From contig JAUISW010000001.1 of NCBI GenBank assembly GCA_030434875.1, forward strand, positions 2,181,501 to 2,245,500: a stretch of 64,000 nt of DNA. The letters run 5' to 3'. A program made the translations under genes and the position numbers. A model generated the notes under the pieces. That model ran no database searches. It saw only the letters and a list, made by a program, of their open reading frames with translations, and was not told the origin of the DNA. This DNA is from Lachnospiraceae bacterium C1.1. Its GTDB lineage: Bacteria; Bacillota; Clostridia; Lachnospirales; Lachnospiraceae. Below, piece by piece: positions 1-9,068 of this stretch (position 1 is the stretch's first letter; every line of letters starts with the position of its first letter).

Positions 1-947
1 TCATCAGAATCATAGGTGTATCTAAACTCAAAACCATCCAAAGACATAAGGTATCTTACAGCGCAATCCATTGCAAAAGTCGCCTGATAATCATTGAGCT
101 CAGTATTTGTCTGCTCTTTCAGGCTTATTTTTTCAGATACGGCAAGCTCATAATCATCCTTTGAGATCATATCCTCCTCAAGCATGTCTGCAAGGATCTT
201 ATCTCTTCTTTTAAGGGCATTATCCGGATATTTAATAGGATCATAATATGCCGGACGGTTAGGTATCGAACAGAGATATGCAGTTTCAGAAAGTGAAAGC
301 TGTGAAGCCTTTTTGCCAAAATATCCCTGTGCCGCTGCCTCCAGTCCATAATACTGATTTGCAAAGTAGACATTATTTACATAGTATTCCATTATTTCCT
401 GCTTGGTATATTTCTTTGTAAGATACTTGGAAATAAGGATTTCCTTTACCTTTCTTCTCATTGAGACTTCCTGCGAAAGGTATACATTCCTTGCAAGCTG
501 CTGGGTAATGGTAGATGCACCATGCTGCTCGACTCCCCTGGTCGTTAAATATCGAATCATTACTCTCGCGATACCCTGTATATCATAACCGGGATTTTTC
601 CAGAATGTCCTGTCCTCTACCGCAATAAAGGCATTTATAGCGTTTTCCGGTATCTCATCATAAGAGAGGTAGGTTGAATCCCCATCTCCCCTGAGCTTTG
701 CAATGACATCACCGTTCTTATCGTAAAAATATGTAGGCTCATTTTTCTTAAAATCATCACTTGAGCCATTTTCAACGATCTCCTTAGCCTCTCTGTCAAA
801 CTCTTTATAATATTTGTTGTAAAAATAGAGACCTATAGCGCCTGCAGCAATTATTCCAAGAACTATCACTATGAGCAGGGATTTGAAAAATACGCTGAAA
901 AATGTCCCTATATATGTTTTCTTTTTCTTTCTTCTCTTTTTAGCCAT
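1..947 (-). CDS. Class A penicillin-binding protein (PBP1A-type), N-terminal part, cut by window edge
   Basis: Bifunctional peptidoglycan synthase family; only the cytoplasmic tail, membrane anchor and glycosyltransferase (GT51) half are in view, and the reading frame stays open to base 1. The start is ATG at 947, followed by a very basic stretch (MAKKRRKKKK), one transmembrane segment (about residues 15-37), then GT51 hallmarks: the catalytic-glutamate motif AVEDRTFWKNPG, QHGASTITQQLARN, and the later KVKEILISKYLTKKYTKQEI. The transpeptidase domain must lie beyond the left edge. The arginase-like gene upstream ends 6 bases before this start, so they are probably cotranscribed. The family is certain; the precise orthologue is not. 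Confidence 0.9.
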   Translation of the reverse strand, partial: MAKKRRKKKKTYIGTFFSVFFKSLLIVIVLGIIAAGAIGLYFYNKYYKEFDREAKEIVENGSSDDFKKNEPTYFYDKNGDVIAKLRGDGDSTYLSYDEIPENAINAFIAVEDRTFWKNPGYDIQGIARVMIRYLTTRGVEQHGASTITQQLARNVYLSQEVSMRRKVKEILISKYLTKKYTKQEIMEYYVNNVYFANQYYGLEAAAQGYFGKKASQLSLSETAYLCSIPNRPAYYDPIKYPDNALKRRDKILADMLEEDMISKDDYELAVSEKISLKEQTNTELNDYQATFAMDCAVRYLMSLDGFEFRYTYDSD

Positions 948-953
948 TTATTA

Positions 954-1631
954 TCAGTCACTCACTTTCGTAAGAATATTGAAAACTCTTATAAGCCTCA
1001 TATCCGTCTCTTCATTAATCCTTAATTCCTCTGAATTGAAGAAACCGTCCGTCGGCGCACACTCTCCGCATATATCAATGCCAGCGATCCGTCTGCCTGA
1101 AGATAGGTCATTCAATATATCCGTGAAGCCTTCAAAAGTCATATTTCCCTGATCCCAATTGGTGGGAGCAATTTTCTTATCAAAAACATCCTTGTCCACA
1201 GAAATATAAAGAGGTCTTTCAGAAGACATCTCACCATACTTATGAATAAAAGACTTCCCATCTGCCCAGAAAACTGCGCCCAGCTTTTCTCTTAGTTCAT
1301 TCCTTGTATCGAGTACCCATGAACCACATGATTTCAATCCTTCAAATGCCGGAGGCTGGTCATCGCTGTGATTGTCAAAATAGAGGAGATCAAAGGGCTC
1401 ATTAAGTTCATGCAGAAATAATCGTGTCAGATAGTGATAATTTCCGTTATCAAGCATGTGTATCCCATCAGCTCCATATTTTCTTATCTCTTTTCTGATA
1501 ATTCTTTCTGCATTTTCATCCACATATAATTCTGAACCCGTAAGTTTCGTGAAATCAATAAAGTTTCTATCCGGCAACTCCAGGTTCATCTTCTCATACA
1601 ATCCTGTAAAATTAATAATTAAATTTCCCAT
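954..1631 (-). CDS. Arginase/ureohydrolase-fold protein, divergent
   Basis: 225 residues from ATG at 1631; a TTG 24 bases upstream would extend it but has no ribosome site, and the ATG site is also weak. Two of the three metal-binding motifs of the arginase/agmatinase/formimidoylglutamase family are visible: D-x-H-x-D at 86-90 (FDNHSD) and D-x-D at 146-148 (SVDKDVFD). The usual N-terminal GGDHS motif is replaced by LDNGNYHY near residue 60. It is also shorter than typical arginases (about 300 residues). A manganese-dependent hydrolase of a guanidino or amide substrate is the family expectation, but the substrate cannot be inferred. It precedes the PBP gene with a 6-base gap. Confidence 0.7.
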   Translation of the reverse strand: MGNLIINFTGLYEKMNLELPDRNFIDFTKLTGSELYVDENAERIIRKEIRKYGADGIHMLDNGNYHYLTRLFLHELNEPFDLLYFDNHSDDQPPAFEGLKSCGSWVLDTRNELREKLGAVFWADGKSFIHKYGEMSSERPLYISVDKDVFDKKIAPTNWDQGNMTFEGFTDILNDLSSGRRIAGIDICGECAPTDGFFNSEELRINEETDMRLIRVFNILTKVSD

Positions 1632-1660
1632 AGTTATTATAATTCTACCATACAAGCAGA

Positions 1661-1691
1661 TAATATAAAAGCGGAACCTTTCCGGTTCCGC
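1661..1691 (-). terminator. Intrinsic terminator of metA
   Basis: Perfect 8-bp stem GCGGAACC (1671-1678) / GGTTCCGC (1684-1691) with a 5-base loop. Read on the minus strand it is followed by TTTTATATTA, and it sits 30 bases after the metA stop. Confidence 0.85.
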
Positions 1692-1720
1692 CCAGCAACG
1701 TATTTAGAAACACTGTATCA

Positions 1721-2629
1721 TCAATCAAGTTTATATGGTGTTGCCTGGTAAACATAATAGTTAAGCCAGTTAGTATATATTATATTTGAATGACTCCTCC
1801 AGGAAAGTATAGGTGTCTCCTTAGGGTCATTATTCGGATAATAATTAACAGGGATCTGAGGATCTATGCCCTTGTCCAGATCACGTCTGTACTCATTATC
1901 AAGAGTCACTCTGTCATATTCAGGATGTCCCATGATGAATATCTGCTTTCCATCCTTAGTCATACATAGAAAAACTCCTGCAATGTCTGACTCTGCAATA
2001 ATATCAAGATCATCACAGGCACGTATATCTTCAGCAGCGACCTCTGTATATCTACTGTGAGGCGCATAGAAAATATCATCAGTTCCTCTGACTAAAGGCA
2101 CCTTCCTTTTGAGTACCTTATTGGGATATATTCCCGAAAGCTTTTCCTTAAGCATTCTCTTAGGCAGACCATAATGGTAATAAAGTGCTGCCTGTGATCC
2201 CCAGCAGATATGTATCGTACTTGTAACATTCGTTTTTGTCCATTCAAATATTCCGCACAACTCATCCCAGTAATCAACTTCCTTATACTCCATCTTTTCA
2301 ACAGGAGCTCCGGTAATGATCATTCCATCAAATTTACGTTTCTTTATTTCATCAAAAGTAACATAAAATGTATTGAGATGATTTGCTGAAGTATTTGAAG
2401 CCTTATGGCTTTTAACCATCAAAAAAGTTATATCTATCTGAAGCGGAGTATTTGAAAGGCACCTTAAAAGCTGTAACTCGGTATCTTCCTTAAGCGGCAT
2501 CAGATTCAATATAACTATCTGAAGAGGACGGATATCCTGATGAAGCGAACGGAACTCGTCCATAACAAATATATTTTCATTTTCCAGCTGTTCTTTCGCC
2601 GGAAGGTTACTCTGTACTTTGATCGGCAT
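1721..2629 (-). CDS. metA: Homoserine O-acyltransferase MetA (probably acetyl-CoA type)
   Basis: 302 residues, the usual MetA length. It activates homoserine at its hydroxyl, the first committed step of methionine synthesis, in the cytoplasm. The catalytic residues sit at the canonical numbers: Cys142 (HICWGSQ), His235 and Glu237 (GHPEYD). Residue 111 is Glu (TGAPVEKMEY). In Bacillus cereus MetA a Glu here goes with acetyl-CoA use, while the Gly of E. coli MetA goes with succinyl-CoA, so O-acetylhomoserine is the predicted product. The gene is monocistronic, with its own promoter (2663-2691) and terminator (1661-1691). I saw no SAM riboswitch in its short leader. Homoserine supply (hom, lysC) lies at 28-30 kb. 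Confidence 0.95.
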   Translation of the reverse strand: MPIKVQSNLPAKEQLENENIFVMDEFRSLHQDIRPLQIVILNLMPLKEDTELQLLRCLSNTPLQIDITFLMVKSHKASNTSANHLNTFYVTFDEIKKRKFDGMIITGAPVEKMEYKEVDYWDELCGIFEWTKTNVTSTIHICWGSQAALYYHYGLPKRMLKEKLSGIYPNKVLKRKVPLVRGTDDIFYAPHSRYTEVAAEDIRACDDLDIIAESDIAGVFLCMTKDGKQIFIMGHPEYDRVTLDNEYRRDLDKGIDPQIPVNYYPNNDPKETPILSWRSHSNIIYTNWLNYYVYQATPYKLD

Positions 2630-2662
2630 GGGTCTTTCCTTCCTTTTCGCAATATTAAAGCT

Positions 2663-2691
2663 ATCTTAACACCTGAATGCTTTTTCTTCAA
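2663..2691 (-). promoter_or_regulatory. Sigma-A-like promoter of metA
   Basis: On the minus strand TTGAAG (2686-2691), 17-base spacer, TAAGAT (2663-2668), about 35 bases before the metA start. Confidence 0.55.
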
Positions 2692-2784
2692 GTGCACCTT
2701 GATATGTGCAACAATCTGAACGATTTCATGATATTATTTTATTATAAAATGAAGAATAATGCTCAAGTCAGGAGGACAAACTAT

Positions 2785-3117
2785 ATGACTAAAGAGGAAA
2801 TGATAAAACAGATGACCACAGAAGAACTGGCAAGTTTCCTTCGTGAGATCAGTGAAAACAAACTTATACAGTATGCCGATGTTGAAGAATGGCTCTTAGA
2901 CGACAGTGGTTCTCCTATAACCACCTATTGTGGAAAACCTGGAAAATATTCCACTCAGTCAGAGTTCTTAAAGGCCAGCGGCGGAATACCCGAGATTCGC
3001 CCCTGCAGACTTTTAGGACCAAGATCAATGTTCGGAAAGCCTTATTACAATATCATTGATCTTACCAACAGTGCTCTTCTTTCTGTTCCTACAGCAAATA
3101 TAATAAGAGAGAATTAA
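2785..3117 (+). CDS. Hypothetical protein, 110 residues
   Basis: Start chosen at ATG 2785 because a strong GGAGG (2771-2775) lies 9 bases before it; an in-frame upstream extension has no ribosome site. The product begins MTKEEMIKQMTTEEL, an amphipathic acidic helix, followed by a mixed region with two cysteines. There is no signal peptide or membrane segment. I do not recognise the family. It is the only plus-strand gene here, divergent from metA, and ends at a strong terminator shared with the convergent RND operon. The ribosome site and terminator make it a real gene. Confidence 0.75.
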   Translation: MTKEEMIKQMTTEELASFLREISENKLIQYADVEEWLLDDSGSPITTYCGKPGKYSTQSEFLKASGGIPEIRPCRLLGPRSMFGKPYYNIIDLTNSALLSVPTANIIREN

Positions 3118-3143
3118 ACAAGATACTTCCTTTCCTTTAAGAT

Positions 3144-3181
3144 AAAAAACTACCGCAGGTCATTTCCTGCGGTAGTTTTTT
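3144..3181. terminator. Bidirectional intrinsic terminator
   Basis: Long stem AAAACTACCGCAGG / CCTGCGGTAGTTTT with A/T runs on both sides. It can terminate the small plus-strand gene and the RND operon ending at 3205. Confidence 0.85.
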
Positions 3182-3204
3182 ATCTTTTATTTATCATTTT
3201 TTGA

Positions 3205-6200
3205 TCAGATATCATCATCGTCGTCATCATCGTCGTCAGGTTTTCTGAACCATGGAGTATGCTGACTTGTATTCTCTTTTATTTTATCTTTGATATCTTC
3301 TGTTTTATTTTTAGCAGCAGACTTTCTGTCTTTCTTTTCTATTTTTTTATCTAATCTGTCCTGCTTATGTCTCTTGCGGGCATCCCGGATATTCTCAATT
3401 ATAAGGAAGAATGTAGGCAGGAAAAGCAGTGTGAGGATCGTAGAAGCTATAAGTCCTCCTACCATAACTATTCCCATTCCCTTCATGTTATCTGAGTTTT
3501 TTGCAAAACCGAATGCCACAGGTATCATGGCAAGCTCTGTTGTCAGGGTAGTTATGAATATTGGTCTGAGTCGTCCCGTGCCCGCATCTATAAGTGCATC
3601 ATACGTCGTCATTCCACTTCTCTGATTCTGCATCGCCATATCAATAAGGATAATACCGTTATTAACAACTATTCCTGCAAGCATCAGTATACCCATGAGT
3701 GAAGACATCGAAATCTTCTCCTTCATGATAAGCAGAAGTACTACAGAACCTATTGCTGCAAAAGGAACACAGAGCATGATAAGTACTGAATATATTATTG
3801 ACTCGAACTGTATAGCCATTACTGCAAATACCAGGAAAAATGCTATGACAATTGCCATTCCGATAGATGCAAATTCTTCAGCCATCATTTCCGATACGGC
3901 ATCTGTAGCAAAGCTGACCTCATCGTCCAGTTTTATATTCCTGACCTTTTCCTCAAGGATATCCGTAATTTCATCTTTCTTTTCAGATGACATTGTAGCA
4001 GTTATTGCTGCCTTATATTTTCCATCCTTTCGTGAAATAGTAGTTGCAGATGAAGCAAGCCTTATATCTGCCATTTCCGTTATAGGCACATATACTCCCG
4101 ATGAATTTTTGAAAGTCATGCTTTCAACATCAGAAACATTGGCGAAATATTCATCAGGATAATTAACGGTTATGTCATATTTATTTCCATCTATCATGAC
4201 ATCTTCAACCGGTGTCGAGCCTTCCATGTTCAAGTATATCTGGTTCGCAAGACTACTTGGTGTAAATCCCATATTCTCTGCCATCACCGGATCGATATCA
4301 ATATCAACCTTCGTTCCGGCTTCAGCAAGTGAAGATTTAGCCTGGGTAACACCGTTTGTATTAAGCATTATCTCCTTGATCTCATCTGCTGCCTTTTTAA
4401 GCTTATCGTAGTCCTCACTGACAAGATTATATTCCTTGCTGTCAGCAGAGGACATAGAGCCCGAACCTGTTGTAGAACCTGATGCACAGCTTATCTCACA
4501 TTGAGATGAGAATCCCTTGAACGCCTCATTCCACTCATCGACTATCTCCTGGGTTGTTTTTTCAACATCATCTGCAACATACGCAGCTATAGTTCCCTGT
4601 GCCGAAGACTGAGTTATCGTAGTCGTATAATCGTCTATTTCTTCGTCATCATCGACAAACTGCTCTATCTGGGTCATAACCTTGTCCATCTCATCAAGCG
4701 TAAGGTTATTCCTGAAGGATACCGTTACATTAACGACACCTTCGTCAGTACCGCTCATAAGCTCGGTTCTGAGCTTTGTTGCAAGGAAGCCGGTCAGAAC
4801 AAGCAGTATTATCGAAAGAAAAACAACCGTTTTTTTCCATTTAAGGAATTTCTTAAGTATCTTACCATAAAATGCAGAGATCACATCGATGATCTTCGTG
4901 ACAGGTGTGTTCTTCTTTTCTATAGGCTTATATAAATTAAAGAATACAGGAACAAGTGTTATGGCCGCTACCAGTGATGTTACAAGCGTAAATACGATGG
5001 TAAATCCAAGCTGCTTGAACATCTGACCTGAGAGTCCTTCCATTGTTGCCAGCGGCAGGTATGTTACGACTGATGTTACTGTTGAACCGATTACAGAGTT
5101 CATTACCACAACAGTTCCCTCATACGCCGCATTGATGAATCCCATGCCCTCATCACGTTTTCGGAAACACATTTCTATAACAACAACCGCATTATCCGTC
5201 ATCATACCTATTCCAAGGACGAGCGCGTTCATTGTTACGACGTTAAGCGAAAGATCCATGGCATTCATCAGGATAACAGTTGCCAGCAGAGAGACAGGCA
5301 TCGAGCTTCCTACGATAAGTGCTGCTTTTAAATCTCCAAAGAAGACAAAAAGTACCAGCATTGCAAGTCCTACCGCCTCAATTACAGTAGTTGCAACAGA
5401 CTGCAGCGATTCCATGATCTTATCTGAGGCATCGGAAACAATTTCGATATTAAGCGTAGGATATTCCTGCTGAAGCTTTGATACTATCTTTTTAACCTGA
5501 TTTGAAAGTTCTACTGATGTTGAAGACTGCTTTCTCTTAAGTCCAATACTTATGTTCTCTTTTCCATCATATCTTGAAAGAGAAGTCTTGTCTGATACTG
5601 CATATTTAACCTCTGCTACATCCGCGATATGTATAAGCTCACCCGAATCAGTCTCTATCGGAACCTGTTCCAGTTCTTCTATAGTCTCATATTTTACCTC
5701 TGTCGAAAGATTCAGCTTCTGATTTCCATATGTAGCTGAGCCTGTAGGCATTGAGAAATTAACTGCCGAAATTGCTGACGCTACTGAGGAAAGTGATATT
5801 CCGTACTGGTTCAGGTTTTCCGGGATTATCTTTACCCGTATATATTTTTCATCACCACCTGTTGTGGAAACCTCTGCAAGTGCACTGGCGGTATTGAGTT
5901 CCGGCTCGATATAGTTTTCAACGATCGAAAGCACATCTGTGTCCTTAGAGTCCGATGTTATCGACAGTGTCATATCATCAGAGGAATCCATATCGATCTC
6001 CATTATGGTAGGGTCGTTCACATCATCCGGGAAATCATTCTTTATCCCATCGATCGCAACCTTTACGTCATCATAGGCATCATCCATATCTGTTCCATAC
6101 TCGAACTGCATAAGGACATAACCATAGTTTTCATTCGATTCCGATGTAATTGTAGATACACCCGTGATCGACTGAACTTTATCATTTATGGGATCAATAA

Positions 6201-6390
6201 CGAGTTCATCAACTTCCTCAGGAGATGCCCCGGGATAAGTAGCCTGCACTACCAGATAGGGTATCGACATATCCGGCATGAGTTTAAGCGAAATATTAGA
6301 AATCGAAACAACTGCAAACAGCACCAGACCCATTATAGCAATTGCAACAGTAACAGGCTTATTCAGTGCTCCCTTTACTATTCCATTCAT
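3205..6390 (-). CDS. RND-superfamily efflux permease (HAE1/AcrB-like)
   Basis: 1061 residues with RND architecture: TM1 at about 11-31, a large extracytoplasmic loop, a membrane block at about 330-480, a second loop, and a final membrane block ending near residue 1015. The TM4 proton-relay region reads GIGMMTDNAVVVIE; Asp399 is kept but its neighbour is Asn400, whereas AcrB has Asp-Asp. The cytoplasmic tail is highly charged and ends with nine consecutive aspartates before a final Ile. The start overlaps the adaptor stop by one base (TAATG), so translation is coupled. No outer-membrane channel gene is present, as expected for a Gram-positive; the pump probably acts with its lipoprotein adaptor at the cytoplasmic membrane. 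Substrate unknown. Confidence 0.92.
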   Translation of the reverse strand: MNGIVKGALNKPVTVAIAIMGLVLFAVVSISNISLKLMPDMSIPYLVVQATYPGASPEEVDELVIDPINDKVQSITGVSTITSESNENYGYVLMQFEYGTDMDDAYDDVKVAIDGIKNDFPDDVNDPTIMEIDMDSSDDMTLSITSDSKDTDVLSIVENYIEPELNTASALAEVSTTGGDEKYIRVKIIPENLNQYGISLSSVASAISAVNFSMPTGSATYGNQKLNLSTEVKYETIEELEQVPIETDSGELIHIADVAEVKYAVSDKTSLSRYDGKENISIGLKRKQSSTSVELSNQVKKIVSKLQQEYPTLNIEIVSDASDKIMESLQSVATTVIEAVGLAMLVLFVFFGDLKAALIVGSSMPVSLLATVILMNAMDLSLNVVTMNALVLGIGMMTDNAVVVIEMCFRKRDEGMGFINAAYEGTVVVMNSVIGSTVTSVVTYLPLATMEGLSGQMFKQLGFTIVFTLVTSLVAAITLVPVFFNLYKPIEKKNTPVTKIIDVISAFYGKILKKFLKWKKTVVFLSIILLVLTGFLATKLRTELMSGTDEGVVNVTVSFRNNLTLDEMDKVMTQIEQFVDDDEEIDDYTTTITQSSAQGTIAAYVADDVEKTTQEIVDEWNEAFKGFSSQCEISCASGSTTGSGSMSSADSKEYNLVSEDYDKLKKAADEIKEIMLNTNGVTQAKSSLAEAGTKVDIDIDPVMAENMGFTPSSLANQIYLNMEGSTPVEDVMIDGNKYDITVNYPDEYFANVSDVESMTFKNSSGVYVPITEMADIRLASSATTISRKDGKYKAAITATMSSEKKDEITDILEEKVRNIKLDDEVSFATDAVSEMMAEEFASIGMAIVIAFFLVFAVMAIQFESIIYSVLIMLCVPFAAIGSVVLLLIMKEKISMSSLMGILMLAGIVVNNGIILIDMAMQNQRSGMTTYDALIDAGTGRLRPIFITTLTTELAMIPVAFGFAKNSDNMKGMGIVMVGGLIASTILTLLFLPTFFLIIENIRDARKRHKQDRLDKKIEKKDRKSAAKNKTEDIKDKIKENTSQHTPWFRKPDDDDDDDDDI

Positions 6391-8120
6391 TAACCCTCTG
6401 CCTCCGAATCTTCAGCAACTCCACTGTTTTCTGAAATTGTCTCTTTTTCTGACATAGCCTGACCGCCAGAAACTGTATCATTTACCGAAACAGTTTCCCT
6501 GATTTCAGATACACTTTCCGTTCCCGATCCTCCATTGGTCAATGCAGCTGATCTTTCCGGATTCTTTTTGGTTGCTGAGAGTTTTACTCCTTCATTAAGC
6601 TGGGTTGAATAACTTGTGATCACCTCATCATCTGCGCTGAGACCCTCTTTTACTTCAACCTCCGTATCTCCATTTATTCCTACCGTAATGTTTCTTATCT
6701 CTGCGACACCATTATCATTCAGGTATACATAAGCCTGTTCACCATCGTAATATACAGCACTTACAGGTACTGTCAGTGCATTCCTTGATTCTCTCGTGAT
6801 CGTTCTTATCCTTACCTCAGATCCATTGATAAGGTCTGAGCTTCCTGAAATGCTTGCCTCGATCTTGAAGAGCTTCTTTTCAGAGTCTACGGTGTTTCCT
6901 ACATAAGTTATCACCGCATCGTAATCAGTAGCATTCTTTGTAACTACAGCTTCATTTCCCACGGTAATATTCTTTGCTGTCTCCTCTGCCACATAAAATA
7001 CGATTTTATTTTTTGCATCACTCTGTATCACATATGCCTGACTGCCGGAGGATGCCATGTTATGCAGCTCAATATCAATATCTGTTATCGTACCGCTTAC
7101 AGGTGCCGTCACCTGTGTATATTCAAGCGCAAGCTTTGCACTGTCAAGACTGGCATTAGCCTGTTCCAGTGAAGCCTTTGACGTGTCCACATTTGCCTGG
7201 GCACTGGCAAGCGAAGACTGTACTCCTGCTATAGTCGTGCCTTTTGTATAATTTTCGTAATCCTGCTGCTTTTTTTCTGCAAGCGCCTGGGCTTCCTGTG
7301 CCGTGTAATAGTTCTGCTCTGCAGTTGCCGCATTATAGCCGTATGTATCGCTCTGGAGTTTATTTGAGTCCTTTGAGCTTTCTGCACTTTCCACCTTATC
7401 CTTATAGGACTGATATGCAGTTTCGAGGCTGTCTATACTGCTGTATCCTGATCCCTGAAGCACTTTATCCTTCTGGTCTCCCGGTGCAGCATAATAATCA
7501 TCTATAAGCGACTTAAGCTTGTTTCTCTTTTTTTTGTATTTGCTGACATCATCATCTGAATCATCTGCCTGATCATTATAGTAATCCGAAGTCTCAGATG
7601 CAGATGCCAGAGTGTTTGCTGCACTTGCTACACTTGCCTTTGCCGAATCCACGGCATTTGCAAGCTGCTGTTCCGTTGTTGACATGGTTCCCAATGTTTC
7701 AAGTGCCGAGTACTGGGATGCCTGCTGTGCTGCCGTAGATGAATTAACACCGGCCTGTGCACTTGCTACAGAAGCCTGTGCCTGTGCAAGGCTTATTTGG
7801 GCAGACTCATCATCAATAGTAAATAAAAGGTCTCCTTCATTTACATGATCGCCGACCTCGAAATTTTTACTCGTAACCTCTCCTGATGTCTTCGGAACAA
7901 CTATAACCTCACTTGCAGCCTCAACCGTTGCAGCAAAATTAGAGCTTATGCTTAAGTTTCCAACACCCGGATTAGCTGTTTCTACTTCAACCAGTGCTTC
8001 TTCCTGTGATTCAGTCGCTTCAGCCGATGAAGACGGGGATGCACATCCTGTTGCAGCAGTTGCTGTAATTGTTAATGAAATGGTAATTGCAAGAATTTTT
8101 GAAAGCTTTGCCTTTTTCAA
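6390..8120 (-). CDS. RND periplasmic-adaptor-type lipoprotein (membrane fusion protein)
   Basis: 576 residues. A signal peptide ends in a lipobox with Cys26 (TATAATGC), so the mature protein is lipid-anchored outside the membrane. After a Ser/Glu-rich linker there is a biotinyl-lipoyl half-motif (SGEVTSKNFEVGDHVNEGDLL region), then an unusually long Ala/Ser/Gln-rich helical hairpin at about 100-330, the second lipoyl half (APVSGTITDIDI), a beta-barrel domain and a Ser/Glu-rich tail. It is first in an operon with the RND permease. The 250-base gap to the divergent two-component system suggests regulation by that system (inference). Confidence 0.9.
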   Translation of the reverse strand: MKKAKLSKILAITISLTITATAATGCASPSSSAEATESQEEALVEVETANPGVGNLSISSNFAATVEAASEVIVVPKTSGEVTSKNFEVGDHVNEGDLLFTIDDESAQISLAQAQASVASAQAGVNSSTAAQQASQYSALETLGTMSTTEQQLANAVDSAKASVASAANTLASASETSDYYNDQADDSDDDVSKYKKKRNKLKSLIDDYYAAPGDQKDKVLQGSGYSSIDSLETAYQSYKDKVESAESSKDSNKLQSDTYGYNAATAEQNYYTAQEAQALAEKKQQDYENYTKGTTIAGVQSSLASAQANVDTSKASLEQANASLDSAKLALEYTQVTAPVSGTITDIDIELHNMASSGSQAYVIQSDAKNKIVFYVAEETAKNITVGNEAVVTKNATDYDAVITYVGNTVDSEKKLFKIEASISGSSDLINGSEVRIRTITRESRNALTVPVSAVYYDGEQAYVYLNDNGVAEIRNITVGINGDTEVEVKEGLSADDEVITSYSTQLNEGVKLSATKKNPERSAALTNGGSGTESVSEIRETVSVNDTVSGGQAMSEKETISENSGVAEDSEAEG

Positions 8121-8279
8121 TTCTCCACTCCTCCTTCTTATCTATTCGGAATCAAAACCTTTTTTCTAAATCCGAAATCTCCTTAATATTATGACCCGCA
8201 ATGTTGCAGGCTTAAAGCCGCGAGGATATTGCGGCAAATTAATTCATTCGACTTATGATAAAATAGATTGATAAACATA

Positions 8280-8317
8280 AAATAAACTTTTTAATGCCAT
8301 TATCAAAGTTTATTTTT
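8280..8317. promoter_or_regulatory. 12-bp perfect inverted repeat between RND operon and two-component genes
   Basis: AAAATAAACTTT at 8280-8291 and its exact reverse complement at 8306-8317, spacer 14. A TATAAT at 8323-8328 follows, with TTATCA (8301-8306) 16 bases before it, so the right arm falls inside a probable promoter for the response regulator. The left 90 bases of this gap (8160-8235) also hold a small hairpin (GCCGC/GCGGC). A regulator site is an inference. Confidence 0.45.
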
Positions 8318-8373
8318 ATTTTATAATAAATATATATACTTTAGCTTGTTACGAAAAAACAATGGAGGTCAAA

Positions 8374-9054
8374 ATGTTCAATATACTTGTTGTTGAAGAT
8401 GATAAAAATACACGCAGATTAATGGAAGCTGTCATCAAAAGTTCAGGCTATTCTGTTTATACAGCCGAAAACGGGCTGAATGCATTTGACGTTCTTGACA
8501 GCCAGCAAATTGACCTGATCATTCTCGATGTAATGATGCCCGAAATGGATGGCTATACTTTCTTAAAAGAATTCAGGATATCAGATGATTCCACACCTAT
8601 CCTGATGATCAGTGCCAAAACTCTCCCCGATGATATAAAGAAAGGATTTAAGCTCGGAACAGATGATTATATGACAAAACCCTTTGACGAAGAAGAAATG
8701 ATACTTCGAATAAATGCCCTGCTCCGACGTTCTAAAATAACGAGTGAACATCTCCTGACTATCGATGACCTCATTCTTGACTATGACAGTTTTACTGTAA
8801 AGCGCGGAAACGAGCCGGAAATTCAGCTTCCGCAAAAGGAATTTCTCTTATTATATAAGCTGCTCTCCTACCCCGGTAAAATATTCACCCGATTACAGCT
8901 TATGGATGAATTCTGGGGAATGGATTCCGAATCCGGAGACAGCACTGTTACCGTACACATCAACAGACTCAGAAAGCGTTTTGAAGACTATAGCGAATTC
9001 AAAATCGAAACTGTAAGAGGCTTAGGCTACCGTGCCGTAAAAACAAATCAATAA
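8374..9054 (+). CDS. OmpR/PhoB-family response regulator
   Basis: 226 residues. Start set at ATG 8374 because GGAGG at 8364-8368 overlaps an earlier in-frame ATG. Receiver domain with the acidic pair at residues 9-10 (VVEDD), phospho-acceptor Asp52 (LIILDVMMPEMDG), a conserved switch Ser (MISAK) and Lys in MTKPFDEEE. A C-terminal winged-helix DNA-binding domain runs from about 125 to 224 (GYRAVKTNQ end). The histidine kinase starts 14 bases downstream. Transcribed away from the RND efflux operon, which is the obvious candidate target. Confidence 0.93.
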   Translation: MFNILVVEDDKNTRRLMEAVIKSSGYSVYTAENGLNAFDVLDSQQIDLIILDVMMPEMDGYTFLKEFRISDDSTPILMISAKTLPDDIKKGFKLGTDDYMTKPFDEEEMILRINALLRRSKITSEHLLTIDDLILDYDSFTVKRGNEPEIQLPQKEFLLLYKLLSYPGKIFTRLQLMDEFWGMDSESGDSTVTVHINRLRKRFEDYSEFKIETVRGLGYRAVKTNQ

Positions 9055-9068
9055 GATCGGAGAAAACA

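Noticed and set aside
8121..8360. Riboswitch before the RND adaptor
   Set aside because: Only a short GC hairpin and an AT-rich inverted repeat are visible, with no known aptamer pattern.
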